Source: Mucor racemosus (lineage: Eukaryota > Mucoromycota > Mucoromycetes > Mucorales > Mucoraceae). Taken from it: a stretch of 64,000 nt of DNA. Shown one piece after another: positions 1 to 10,708 of the stretch (position 1 is its first letter; each line of letters opens with the position of its first letter). The DNA is taken from contig JAPEHQ010000002.1 in NCBI GenBank assembly GCA_027405735.1, positions 2,740,501-2,804,500 on the forward strand, given 5' to 3'. Below the pieces are notes generated by a model. That model was not told the origin of the DNA. It ran no database searches and worked only from the letters and a program-made list of their open reading frames with translations. The translations under genes and the position numbers were made by a program.

Positions 1-1355
1 GTTTAACTAACAATACCACTTCCAAATCCAACAAAACACTAGATGCCACGGATGATCCAATTCAAAACTGGCCAAAATTTTATTTCCGTCCTGACAGTGA
101 ATGGCCTGAATCATTAAAACCTTTACTACTAAAACATCGGAAACAATTTCGTGTTATTGATGGCACTATTTACAAGATCCAATCTAATTCTAAATCCAAC
201 ATCAATGCGGAAAAAGAATTGAAATACATTCCTTTTGGTAAGAGGGCAGATCTTGTCGATAATTTCCACAGTGGTTTTGGTCATACTGGTCAAGCAAATG
301 TTTATCATTATATGAAGGATCGTGTTTGGTGGCCAAATATGCAGAATGATATAAACATATGGTTAAGTCGCTGTCCTCAATGTCAATTATCGAAACGATC
401 TGAAAAATCAATACACCATGCTCCCATGAAACCTCTTGATATTCCTCCTCCGTTTGCTCGATGGCACCTTGATTTCATTGGTGAATTACCAACGACCAAA
501 AATAACAACAAATGGATTTTAGTAGCAGTGGATTATGCCACTAACTGGCCGATCATCAAAGCTCTTCCGCGTGCAACGGGTGATGCTATTGTCAATTTTA
601 TCTATGAAGAAATAGTACAAAAATTTGGCAACCCTATTGAAATTTTCACAGATCGTGGTCAAAATTTTATGTCAAAAGTTCTTCAACAGTACATAGTAAA
701 AATCAAATCGAAACATACGTTAACTAGTGCATTCCATCCGCGTAGCAACTCTAAATGTGAACGTGTCAATCAAATTATCAAATCCATGCTCAAGAAATAT
801 GTTAATGGTGATGTCCATAGTTGGGATGAATATTTGGATGCTGTCTCTTTTGCATGTAGAATCCGCCGTCATCGCACCACTGGACATAGCCCCTTTTTCT
901 TAGTATATGGAGTTCATCCTCGAATTCCTGGAGATTTTCATCGTCCATTTATCCATGAAACCACGGAATTAGACCAAGAACTATTAACCGAAGATGCGTT
1001 GACTCGTATTCGACAACTTAGAGAAAAGAGATTCATTGCTGAGGAACGAATGAAATTACAAGGTAAAAAAGATAAAGAAAAGTGGGATGAAAAAGTAAAA
1101 AACGGAGAAGCTCAGGTATTTGATATTGGAAATTACGTACTGCTCAGGAATGAATCCAAAAAAGGTTTAGAATATAACTGGATGGGACCTTACATAGTTC
1201 AAAATCGCAACTTAGATTTCAACGTTTACAAAATTAAAGAAGTAGATGGAAAAGACTATAAATCATGGGTTCACACTGACCGACTTCAACTTGTAAAATT
1301 CAATGGTGACAACATTTCAAACAGTTGGTATATCCCTCGCATCGCTAGAGCATAA
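1..1355 (+). mobile_element. Ty3/gypsy retrotransposon pol, 3' part (integrase)
   Basis: The reading frame is open from base 3, so the ORF enters from outside the window; only the C-terminal end of Pol is present. Downstream of an RNase H/integrase linker comes an HHCC zinc module (HSGFGHTGQ ... CPQC, about bases 265-395). The integrase core follows with the DDE triad: D in WHLDFIGEL, D in FTDRGQNF, E in KCERVNQ. It ends in a basic tail with a small beta-barrel-like segment (NYVLLRNESKKG ... YNWMGPYIV), typical of gypsy integrases. The frame is intact to the TAA at 1353-1355, so the copy may be young. In this family the enzyme inserts the cDNA into chromosomal DNA. Whether the rest of Pol and Gag are intact cannot be seen. 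Confidence 0.93.
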
Positions 1356-1574
1356 AAAAAAATGCTCTTTCGATTGCTCAAACTTCATGTATCTCTTCAA
1401 TTCGATCACGTTAGCAATTTTCAACCACTATTCACTTAACAAATACTGACATTTTTGACTCAAATTCGTCCATCGCTACTCTATTACTTCTCATCCTTAC
1501 TTCATTTATTTTTTTTTCCCACTGTAACTTAGATTTTCAAAAATTAATTAATCAATTTTCTGGGAAGGGAATAT

Positions 1575-1708
1575 TGTCGTAGAAGTTTTAACTCTTTTGT
1601 TACACAGTAATAATAGTATAAATATTAGATCTTAAATGTCAAACTTAATAAACATCGCCTTTTAACTTATAACTATATTTGTCTCATTACATTATTATTA
1701 TCACGACA
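1575..1708 (+). repeat. Probable 3' LTR of the Ty3/gypsy element
   Basis: A purine tract (GGGAAGGGA, 1562-1570) resembling a polypurine tract lies 219 bases after the pol stop. Four bases later a segment begins with TGTCGT (1575-1580), and the exact inverse ACGACA occurs at 1703-1708. TG..CA ends with a short inverted repeat are the hallmark of LTRs. A length of 134 bp is short for an LTR. The 5' LTR is outside the window, so identity of the two copies cannot be tested, and the right boundary is inferred. Confidence 0.45.
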
Positions 1709-1748
1709 CACGCTCGACAAAGCTACATACACTATAATTCTGATCGGC

Positions 1749-1755
1749 AAAAAAA
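1749..1755 (-). terminator. Pol III terminator of tRNA-Ser
   Basis: Seven consecutive T residues on the transcribed sense of the tRNA, starting five bases beyond its 3' end, which is the usual Pol III stop signal. Confidence 0.75.
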
Positions 1756-1760
1756 TATAT

Positions 1761-1842
1761 CGTCGCCTGCAGGGTTTGAACCTGCGCACGCAAAGCGTAT
1801 GAGATTTCAAGTCTCACTCCTTAACCACTCGGACAAAGCGAC
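1761..1842 (-). tRNA. tRNA-Ser(UGA)
   Basis: Read on the minus strand, the 82-nt sequence folds as a class II tRNA: 7-bp acceptor stem (GTCGCTT with AGGCGAC, one G-T pair) and discriminator G, D arm TCC..GGA, anticodon stem TGAGA/TCTCA with loop CTTGAAA (anticodon TGA at 1807-1809), a 14-nt variable arm forming its own hairpin, and T arm GCAGG-TTCAAAC-CCTGC. The long variable arm and anticodon fit serine. There is no intron. A T7 run on the minus strand (1749-1755) just after the 3' end is a Pol III terminator. Confidence 0.95.
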
Positions 1843-2913
1843 CTTCTTGTCGTTGATAAATTTAAAGTATATAAATTATAATAAAATAAGTTTAAGAAGC
1901 ACGTGATATCACGTTACTTCAACTTCAGTGTTGATATTGATTAATGATATTTGATGATCACTGCTAAAAAGAATGAAAAATGCATTGATTGACCTTGCTA
2001 CGGTACTTCACTTGAAGTACTGGTTCAAATTGAGATTTGCCCAGCAATCTTTAATAGGCTGTACCAATATTAAAAGGGTACACAACCTATCTTTAAGAAT
2101 ATCTCTATGCTTGATCTATTTCAATATTTCTAATTTCACAGATAGTGAATAAATACCTTTATCCAAATACTTTAATATTAAGATACGTTGATAGAATATT
2201 GCTTTTTGTACCGTGAAAACTTCAATCTAAGCTTATGTTGACAGCTCACTTCAACAATGTTAGGTTTTGGGTTGTTGCGTTTCATTTCATAGTTTTTAAA
2301 GAATTCTTACACAATCCAAGGGCAGTGAATCAACAAAATACACACAATAATACATCCTGACTTAGAAGCTACATTATAGATATTTTTTCTTTCTGAAAAG
2401 TAACGCAAATAACAAATCAAGGTGTCCGTTCAGGAACATACAAATTCGTAACTCTTATTTGAAATAAGGTCAATTACGATCGCTAAATGCATCTCCACAA
2501 ATACTAAAAATATTAGGATATACTGAGCATGTCAATTGTTGTTTCCTTGGAATTTCTTGTCCAATTGCTTTTTTTTTTTACTTTGTTTGAAATCCTTTAA
2601 ATGCAAAAATTGATTTTAAATATGGAAGTCTAATCTCGAAAAAGAGACAGCTTGAAAAAGTAGATATCTTACATATTATTCAATTATATTAACTGATCGA
2701 TCTGGTATATACTCATAAAAAACCACTTTATATTTGTGGGCCAGCCTGTTGCCTATGTTTATCGTCTAAAAACTATCATATCATAATATTCTTCAGATTC
2801 GAAAACCAAAAATATCAGCATTCTCTATAAAATAACCCAAAATAAATCCCATATATGTTCATTATCTATTTACAGTTTATTTTTCTTAACAATTAGCTAA
2901 TCTTACAACTAGC
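1843..2913. other. Intergenic spacer with two short palindromes
   Basis: No coding sequence is seen. A perfect 14-bp palindrome (ACGTGATATCACGT, 1901-1914) lies about 60 bp upstream of the tRNA start, and an 8-bp inverted repeat with a 2-base spacer (GTACTTCA..TGAAGTAC) lies at 2003-2020. The remainder is AT-rich sequence leading to the 3' side of MRPL31. Confidence 0.5.
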
Positions 2914-3293
2914 TTAAAAACCGGGAGGGCTTGTTCTGTTGGTCAACTTGGTGAATTTTGGTACTTTGTGAACAGATTTACGGTAACCATTGGCACTACG
3001 ACTGAATACGGTGTATTTATCTCTAGCAAGCATTTCTGATTCCTTGGGAAGTGCAAGTGCTTCATCTAAAGCTTTACACTTGACACCAGATTCTGCAACA
3101 GTAGCAATAACATCATCAACAGCCTTGAGTCTCTTACGAACATTTGCTTTTCTAGTTGCTGACATGCGGAAGGGATTTTTCCTGGAAGAGATGATATATT
3201 AATTTCAACTGTTTAATTTGAAGCAAATCATAAACGAACTTACCAAAGTAAACCACCTTGGGCTACTAATGAGGGTCTGAAAGCACCAAACAT
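2914..3293 (-). CDS. MRPL31: Mitochondrial large-subunit ribosomal protein mL60 (MRPL31)
   Basis: Two exons (3244-3293 and 2914-3181) join across a GTAAG..CAG intron in the middle of a TGG codon, giving 105 aa. The N-terminus reads MFGAFRPSLVAQGGLLWKNP, typical of this small basic mitoribosomal protein. The C-terminus keeps the family signature RKSVHKVPKFTKLTNRT. The protein is a fungal-specific component of the mitochondrial 54S subunit. The gene is divergent from RRP1, with 224 bp between start codons, so the two may share a promoter region. Family assignment is from remembered motif resemblance. Confidence 0.88.
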
Positions 3294-3517
3294 TTTATTA
3301 CAGGTAAGAAAGGGTTAGGAACTTGCTTCACAACTACCCCTCCCCACCTCAAAAGTAACCGGGGCAAGCTGAAGGGTGAATTGATTGGACATGAACATCA
3401 CATACTTGTCAAAACTGACTGTAAATCTTTTGAGTGGCTTACAGTATATTCTTTTCTGATATTTTGGATGCTTTGGCATTTTTGTAGAAAGAAAAAAGCC
3501 TTCATCTTTAATACAAT

Positions 3518-4535
3518 ATGGTCAACATGGACTTTGAACAATCTTACCTTCCTCTCGGAAAGCAATTAGCTGCTAATGGTACATTAAAATTTTTATTAGA
3601 TATAAATGCAATCAACTAAAATATTGGCATTTTTTTGTAAACAGAAAAAAAGACTCGTGATAAGGCTATTCGCTCCCTCCGTAAATTTTTATCAACTGGT
3701 AGCAATTTGGATGAAATTGAGCTCATCAAACTTTGGAAGGGTCTCTTTTACTGTAAGTTAATTCACTTTAATAATAGAAAATTTTCTTGCTAATGCATTT
3801 ACATAGGTTATTGGATGTCTGACAAACCTTTGATCCAACAAGCTTTAGCTAATGATCTCGGAGCACTTGTCATGGAAATGCCTGCTGCTAATGCTATTCC
3901 ATTTTTGAAGGCATTCTGGGAAATTCACTGTAAAGAATGGCATGGTTTAGATAGAATTAGGTATGTCTGTAGATATTTCAACATTTGTTCATTTGTTGAT
4001 TTTTGCATTTTTTTTTTAGATTGGACAAGTATTATTTGCTTTTACGTCGTGTGATCTATTTCTCTTTCCAATTCTTGGCTAGAGAGTCTTGGGATCAAGT
4101 TTATCTTGAAGCATATACTGATATGTTGATCGAAGGTCCTTTGAGGTAACCTATTTAAAACCAAATGTCTTTTTTCCAGAAAACATTACTAATTAATTTA
4201 TCTGATTTAGTCCTACTGACAGAAAGAACCCTGATGCTATTAGATACCATGTGATTGATTTATATTTTGAAGAATTAGAAAAAGTATTGGATGATGTTCG
4301 TGCTAAGTTAGAGGAGGCTGATGATTTAGATGTACCTATGGAAGAGCTTAGCAGACCTTTGACAGTTTTAGCTAAAGAGGGAAGCCACAAGACATTAAGG
4401 AACAAGGCCAAGGAAGCCCTCAAAGCACATGAGATGGAAATGGCTGCTATGGCAGAAGATTCTGGTGATGAAGATGAGGAGGCATTAGGCGAAGAAGAAG
4501 ATGATGATGAAGAAGAAGACGAAGACGAAGAATAA
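3518..4535 (+). CDS. RRP1: Ribosomal RNA processing protein 1 (Rrp1/Nop52 family)
   Basis: Five exons (3518-3578, 3645-3752, 3807-3960, 4020-4145, 4211-4535) join in frame to 257 aa. The start reads MVNMDFEQSYLPLGKQLAAN, followed by DKAIRSLRKFL, LWKGLFYCYWMSDKP, FWEIHCKEWHGLDRIRLDK and YYLLLRRV, a succession characteristic of Nop52/Rrp1. Yeast Rrp1 is about the same size. It is a nucleolar factor needed for 27S pre-rRNA processing and 60S assembly. The C-terminus is a long acidic Glu/Asp tail (about the last 40 residues), as in many nucleolar proteins. All four introns are 54-66 nt. Confidence 0.9.
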
Positions 4536-4763
4536 ATTTGTAATTAGACGAAATAAAGTAAAAATTTGAATAAAATCGTATATGTATATTTTTATATATT
4601 ACCCCTTTTTTCCTGTAATTTATGACATATTTTCATAACTAAAAATTGTGTGTACATACGGTATGTCGAATTTGGGTGCAAAAAATCAAATGAGAGCTCT
4701 TTTAATTATTTTTATTTGGGTCATTTGTTTTGATTTCTTTTGCCTATACAATTCTTGAGAAAA

Positions 4764-6461
4764 ATGATGCAAAGTGATACAGATGTACACCCTTCTACAC
4801 CGCCAACTGTTTGGTTAGATATGTCGAATGCTATACAACAAGTTGAAAATGAAAATTCAATTCCTCGTCAGGATTCTTCTCAACTAACGACTCGTTCAAG
4901 TGAAACTGATTTTACGCATACAACTACAACAAATTCATCTATCAAGACTGCTCCAACTCGAAGATCTAATTCAGAACTCTCTTTACAAAACAATAGAGAT
5001 TCTGATTTAAGACACCAATATGAACAAAGACCTGAAAAAGTCCCGGACATAGCTGCCGAAATGGAAAAGTGGTATGCTATGACTGATAGGTAAAAAGCAA
5101 AACTATTTATTTCCCCTTGTTGGTTTATTTGTAACTAATTTACTCATATAGATATGGTTTCTTAGAAGAGAAGCCATCAGCATCTGAACTAAAGTAATAT
5201 AGCAGTTATTATCATTATTTCTATTATTTAAAATTGATGTATTTAGATTGAAAGCTAAAGAAGTCGAGAGAGCTGAAAAATGGGCCAGCATGTCCTCAAC
5301 AGTTACAATTGGCCAAGAGAATGCACATAAGTTTATGTTTAATCTTAAGTTCAAAAAGAGAGTATACAAAGGTATTCCTGATTGCTGGAGAAGAGAAGCA
5401 TGGTATTATTTATCTACCGAATGCCTTAAAAATGCAACAAACGATCATAAACTAAGGGCTACATATCAGGTATAATAATAAAACGAAAATCACCTACATA
5501 CCGCCTTTTATTTACAAAAAGATAAACATACAGGAATTATTATCCAAAGAAAACTCACATGAACGACAAATTGATTTGGATATCCCTAGAACGTTAAGAG
5601 ATCATATTATGTTTAGACAGCGATATGGATCAGGGTAAAATTAAATAATCGATCATTAAAAAACTAGCTTATACAGATTTTGATTTAGGCAACGCGCTTT
5701 ATTTAATGTGCTTCGAGCATTTGCTAGTTATGATGAGGAAGTTGGATACTGCCAAGGTATGACAAATATTGTTGCAACCATTTTGATGTACTGTGAAGAG
5801 GAGGTAAATGATCGAATCACACATTTAAACCAAATCATTGCAATTAAGAAAAAAAAATATTAGAGAGCATTCTTGGTGCTCGTACACATGTTTTTACGGG
5901 ACAAGTTACATAATTTATATATACCTGGCTTTCCTATGCTGATGGAAAGCTTTTACATCCAAGAGGCTTTATTGAAAAGATATCTGCCCAAACTTTTTGC
6001 TCATCTAGTATGTATAGTCTTTCATAAATCAACAGTTATAATTAAAAGTGTTTTGTTATTTTCAAGACAGATCTAGGTCTTTCAAGCGATATTTACTCTA
6101 CAAGATGGTACATTACATTATTTGCAGGCGGTGTTGTTAACTACCATACATTAGTGCGAATCTGGGATGTTTACTTCTTGTGTGGATACGATGTATTTTT
6201 CTTTGTCGCCGTTGCATTATTAAAAACACACGAAGGTAAGAAAAAAAGATGGCAAAATAATAATATGACATGCTCTAAACTATTACCAAAACAGCACGCT
6301 TATTGTCGGCTGATCTCGACGTTTGCATGGAAATACTAGGCTCGACAATGTCAGTTCCTAATGATGATAAATTCCTGAAAAATATTGAGAAATTGTTTGA
6401 AAAGAATGAAAAGAGTGGAACTATTCAAAAGCTGCGACAAGAATATCAATCAAAGCATTAA
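4764..6461 (+). CDS. TBC-domain Rab GTPase-activating protein
   Basis: Eight exons (4764-5089, 5152-5193, 5247-5469, 5534-5634, 5689-5803, 5864-6007, 6067-6235, 6295-6461) join to 428 aa. The first 100 residues are low-complexity, Ser/Thr-rich and probably disordered. The TBC domain starts near residue 165 (GIPDCWRREAW). It carries both catalytic fingers: Arg216 in IDLDIPRT and Gln253 in GYCQG. Later TBC motifs follow (FMESFY-like region, WYITLFAGG, VRIWDVYFLCG). Such proteins speed GTP hydrolysis on Rab GTPases in membrane traffic. Nearest relatives seem to be the Gyp/Msb3 and TBC1D10-type proteins, but the Rab target cannot be told from sequence. An in-frame leucine codon lies upstream, and I chose the first ATG. 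Confidence 0.92.
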
Positions 6462-7103
6462 TTCTATTTTACTTTTACAATATCTAATATCCGAATAATT
6501 TTTTTCATAATAATATTAATAATACTTTACTATTTTATATACCATTTCTTAATTATTGCGTTTGAATCTGGTAATCGCATTGTAATGTAATAAAGATAAC
6601 CTCAAATCATGCAACCTTATTGCTTCCACGAGTTGGCCGGACAATTAAATGTTCGACCCGGAGTAGCAATCTCTGTCTAATTAGCCATTGAATATTGCAA
6701 CAAAATGATGGTAGAAGGAAGCAGATCAACAAGACCTCCTCTTAGCATCCATTAGTAAAAGGTAGAGATACATCTGATATATGAATCATCCATTTGCATG
6801 TAGTAGAATAAGAGCCAAAAGACATTTGCCTTGATGAAATTCCCTGAGTATTTTGTATCCATCAATTCGCAAAACGATGAAATTTATCTTTCAACAAACC
6901 ACAAAACAGTAACATATGAAAAAAAATATCAACAGCCAACATCACAGATTATATCTCGTTTGTAAATTGAGTTGGACTGATACAAAATAGTTAGAAACAT
7001 CAAGGCAATGCGAATGTTTTATTGCTGGTTCTATATATGCTCAATGATTCAACATTTTTCATTTGGAATAAGCTTATTAATATAAATACTCCATGTAGTC
7101 AGT
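6462..7103. other. Intergenic spacer upstream of RPL32
   Basis: No ORF of note. It contains an imperfect hairpin at 6619-6670 (outer arms ATTGCT/AGCAAT, inner arms GGCCGGACA/TGTTCGACC). The TATAAAT-like sequence near 7080-7087 could be the RPL32 TATA box but lies unusually close to the ATG. Confidence 0.4.
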
Positions 7104-7572
7104 ATGGTTACTCCCGCCGTCAAGCACACCATTGTCAAGAAGCGTACTGCTACCTTCAAGCGTCACCAATCTAACCGTTTCATGCGTGTCGGTGTATGTA
7201 CATGGCCTTATACTTTTTGATTAAAATATCATACAACTCACATTTTAGAATTCTCTTTTAATATAGGAATCTTGGAGAAAGCCCAAGGGTATTGATTGTA
7301 ACATGCGTAGACGTTTCAAGGGTCAAGCTCCTATGCCCAAGATCGGTTACGGTTCTGCCAAGAAGACCCGTGATCTCTTGCCCAACGGTTTCCGCAAGTT
7401 CGTCGTCTCCAACGTCCGTGAACTCAACCTTTTGTTGATGCACAACCGTTCTTATGCTGCTGAGATCGCTCACAACGTTTCCTCCAAGAAGCGTGTTGCT
7501 CTTCTCGAACGTGCTGCTCAACTTAACGTCAAGGTCATCAACGCTGGTGCTCGTCTCAGATCTCAAGAATAA
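7104..7572 (+). CDS. RPL32: 60S ribosomal protein L32 (eL32)
   Basis: Two exons (7104-7193, 7267-7572) give 131 aa, the usual eL32 length. The start is [20 protein letters not shown]; the second exon has [37 protein letters not shown] and the [12 protein letters not shown] segment, all hallmark eL32 sequence. The protein sits on the solvent side of the large subunit. Codon use in this gene is markedly C-ending (AAG, GTC, AAC, ATC) compared with the AT-ending codons around it, as expected for a very highly expressed gene. One 73-nt intron lies near the 5' end, as is common for ribosomal protein genes. Confidence 0.98.
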
Positions 7573-7691
7573 ATGCATTTAATGTATTTTTTTCAGTACA
7601 AAACCTCATATAACGACAACACTCTACAATTGCTCACGATCTCCAATCAATCAACCCGTTCTCACTTTAATAAAGATTTTAAAAAACAGAC

Positions 7692-7841
7692 ATGGTTTTA
7701 TTGTTGACATTTGGATTAGTATGTACATTAACATTTTGGGCAGGACTTTTATATTTTTTGGTACATAAATGTGGTAAAAATGAGAAGATATTTGAACAAC
7801 TGGATAACTACAGTGTTTATAACAAAATCGCATTTATGTAA
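7692..7841 (+). CDS. Possible 49-aa single-span membrane microprotein
   Basis: A short ORF starts at an ATG in good context 120 bases after the RPL32 stop. The product begins with about 25 hydrophobic residues (LLLTFGLVCTLTFWAGLLYF) and then turns polar and charged (HKCGKNEKIFEQLDNY), a layout typical of small membrane proteins. I do not recognise the family. It could also be part of the RPL32 3' UTR. Nothing beyond ORF composition supports expression. Confidence 0.3.
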   Translation: MVLLLTFGLVCTLTFWAGLLYFLVHKCGKNEKIFEQLDNYSVYNKIAFM

Positions 7842-9321
7842 TGCTTTACTTGGGCATTTTAAATTAATCACATTTTTATGAATTTGTATCCTTTTACTGA
7901 TCGATAACCTAATCTTAAGCTTGAAAATTTTAATTTTAAGGAGAATACCATCTAACTTCTAAAAAATTATCATTCATATCTTTACAAATCTTAAACAATT
8001 TTCATTCCTTAATAAATGGCTCTTTCCTCAAAGTTCTGAAAGCGCTGTTTTCCAGTACACAATAGTGGCGATGGTAAACTTATTCAAACACCAACGAAAT
8101 CTCGTTCGCCATTTCTCAAGAAAAAATATCATTTTGGAAAAAACACCACACTTTTTCGCAAATTTCTACAGAAAATACTATCTAACTATACATCACTCAT
8201 TAATTTTTATGAGTAGATCTTTGAATTCTGCGTCGGATGGTGCTCTTGGTTGAAATTTTCATCACTAAAAAAATTGTACAATCTGAGAAGGGGATTTTCA
8301 ACAAAAGCCAGTAATACGAATAATCGAAAGCCAAATAAATGCTCGCATACGAATTCCTGATCATTTGGACTTCGGAAAGATATAGTAAAAAAAAAAAATC
8401 CCATTTTCGGGGTCAAAATGTGGATCAAACAGTTTTTGCCTATACCTGTAAAGGTTTAGAGATCGATTTTGATCGTGTTTTTCATCACCCCAAAAATTAG
8501 AAAAAAAAATAACGAAAGAAAATATATGAACTAAAAAAAAAATTTGGCCCATTTTAAGCTTCATATTTGCTCAAAAAGTGAATAAAACAATTCTTTGAAA
8601 ATACCGTTGTTTTGATAATTTGATTAGAAATAAGCGTATTTGAAGGTGTATATCGTAATAATGTTACCGTACTTGATAATTCAATTGATCTGTTTGCTAA
8701 CAATAAATGAATTATGTTGATATTTCAGTTTGTTTTATTATAAACGTTTTGGTTTTGGCAGTGATACAGCATATGCTCAAGCTCATATATCGTAAATACC
8801 ATTGTTCGACGAAGAATTCCCATTAGTAGAATCCCGGAATTTCATATGCAATCAGCGTGCTTCTCTGGCTTGCCCCAAATATATATTAATAAATTGCTAA
8901 ATGAAGGTTTGTGTGAAATTAATAGATTTATATATCCCTTATCCTTTATCCTTTATATATATACTACAAATGTTACTTTTTAAAGAGGGGACAGGCCAGC
9001 TAAACTGGACAGAATTTTCATTGAAAGAAAACTGTTCATAAACCTCATTAATATCTGTTACATTAAATAAACACCATAAAACATACATTTTTCGACTAGA
9101 GGCAGTAATCGAGAGTAACTGAATAAAGCTGCCAGTTATATGATACGTTCATTAAAAAATTGCAAAAGCGAGCCCACAGGGCGACGCCATAATTGAGCGT
9201 AGCGAAAACGAACGGCTAGCGTCTTAGATACAGCAAATTAAAATAACAATTAACATTAATGATAATAAGCTAAGGGGTTGCACTTTTAAATATATACGAT
9301 CTTAATATCCAAAATGAGATT
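7842..9321. other. AT-rich intergenic region with one dispersed repeat
   Basis: Only shadow-like ORFs are present. The stretch holds several A and T runs and, at about 9148-9205, a GC-richer segment that recurs near 19.1 kb. Confidence 0.5.
9148..9205 (+). repeat. Dispersed repeat copy 1 (shared with 19.1 kb)
   Basis: The segment from TTCATTAAAAAATTGCAAAA through GCGAGCCC, GCGACGCC and AATTGAGC is nearly the same as 19109-19170, with a handful of substitutions. It includes a perfect GCCC-ACA-GGGC hairpin (9172-9182). It is short, non-coding and of unknown family; a decayed transposon or SINE fragment is possible. Confidence 0.7.
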
Positions 9322-10708
9322 TTATTCCTTGTTAAAAGTGATTCCAACAGAGAAGTCCTCACTAAAATCTTTGCAAGCCTTATCACGGAAAGCTAAATCT
9401 ATATCCTGTTTTTTCAAACAAATTACGTTATTGTTCGAAATATACACAAAGGTGGGGTTGAGCCAAAAACTAAAAAGATGGTTCCCTTGGGCCTGAAACA
9501 TCAGATGGTTAGTAAGAATTGTGTAATCTTTCTCTTTCAATTAATGATACCAACATTTGTAAATAAGACCTTAAAATCAGTTTTCAAAAAATTTAAATCC
9601 GTTAGGTGGATCAGGATTGTATCCAAAGTACGATCGATTGTGCACTGATCGACATTTAGTTTGTCATCTACTTTTTTTCATTAACAACTACATACCTGAT
9701 TAGAAAATTTCTGATAAATTGTCGAATCATTTGTATCAAGCACTTGTAGAACAAACTCCTTGTTGTGTTTTAGACATTGTGGAAGATCATGTATCACCAT
9801 TTGTGTGATGTTAATAGTTATATTTTTGTTCTCATTGTACAATTGGCAATTTTTCCTCATGAAATCATAGTAATACACATAACGTATTTGACTAGGAATA
9901 GTGATGCCCTGATAATTTAATATATGTTAACACATATTTCTTCGATTCAGATGCATTGATTTATACTTTTTGGTTTCTAGTTCGATTTTGACCATATAAA
10001 TCAATAGCTTCTTTTGCATTGTTTGCTAGGCCCACGTCGAGTAACAAAGCCGCAATGACAGTGCCTGTCCTACCTTTGCCTGCCTTACAATGAATAACGA
10101 CTATGTTCTCTTTATCTTTGTCTAACCATGCTGATGCATCTTTGCAAAAATCAACAAGAATATCAAATGAAGGTGCCTGATGATCCAAAAACGGATAATT
10201 GGCAGCTGTAATAACAATATCAATGCAACTTGAATATAAACAACTGCAAGATTTTTTTAAATATTACCATTCTCGAACCTGGACAAATCATATTGCTTTT
10301 CTTTACGACTAAAGTAAAAAAAAAAAAAAAAAAAGAAAAAAGGCTTGATAATCAATACAAACAAGTTTAAAAGAAATAAACTTACAGATTGTATACTTTA
10401 TAATGCCCTGCATGTTTGTTTTCAAGAAATCTAACATAACCTTAAGAATACTATCATACAAATAACCATTATTGCATGTAAAGATACTTTTTTACTTGAT
10501 TGAAAGGATTTCGATATAGGCCTTCTAATCCTTCCGAAGGATATGACATGGCAATTACTCGACTTGTGATATCTACATTTATAAAGGTCAATAAGGAAAA
10601 TTGTCAAACATGATAAATGCTACGCGTACAGGTTAAATCAAGATTTACATTCTTTTCAATATATCTTTTTCGGTTCTCTGATACCAAGGATCGAATTATA
10701 TTCATCAT
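9322..10708 (-). CDS. PTEN: PTEN-type phosphoinositide 3-phosphatase
   Basis: Eight exons (10630-10708, 10572-10488, 10430-10386, 10308-10268, 10205-9967, 9908-9696, 9644-9555, 9492-9322) give 320 aa. The N-terminus (IRSLVSENRKRY) resembles the human PIP2-binding motif. NLDLTYIT, YPSEGLEGLYRNP and HYKVYNL follow in PTEN order. The active-site loop HCKAGKGRTG has Cys123 and Arg129, with the general-acid Asp91 in FLDH. The lysines at P-loop positions 124 and 127 are the PTEN-specific pair that favours PIP3. A C2 domain follows (RYVYYYDFM ... LFSFWLNPTFV ... DKACKDFSEDF). There is no long C-terminal tail, unlike human PTEN (403 aa). The exon 7 donor (GTTGGT, at 9554) is weak and the least certain join. 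The enzyme antagonises PI3K signalling at membranes. Confidence 0.93.

Noticed and set aside
8065..8564. Short ORFs between RPL32 and PTEN on both strands
   Set aside because: AT-driven open stretches rich in Phe, Lys and Ile without splice context or recognisable motifs.
10386..10488. Apparent non-canonical intron in the PTEN gene (GT..AA)
   Set aside because: Shifting the donor to AAAAAA|GTATCT and the acceptor to GTTAG|A restores GT..AG and the conserved QVKKFLENKH sequence.
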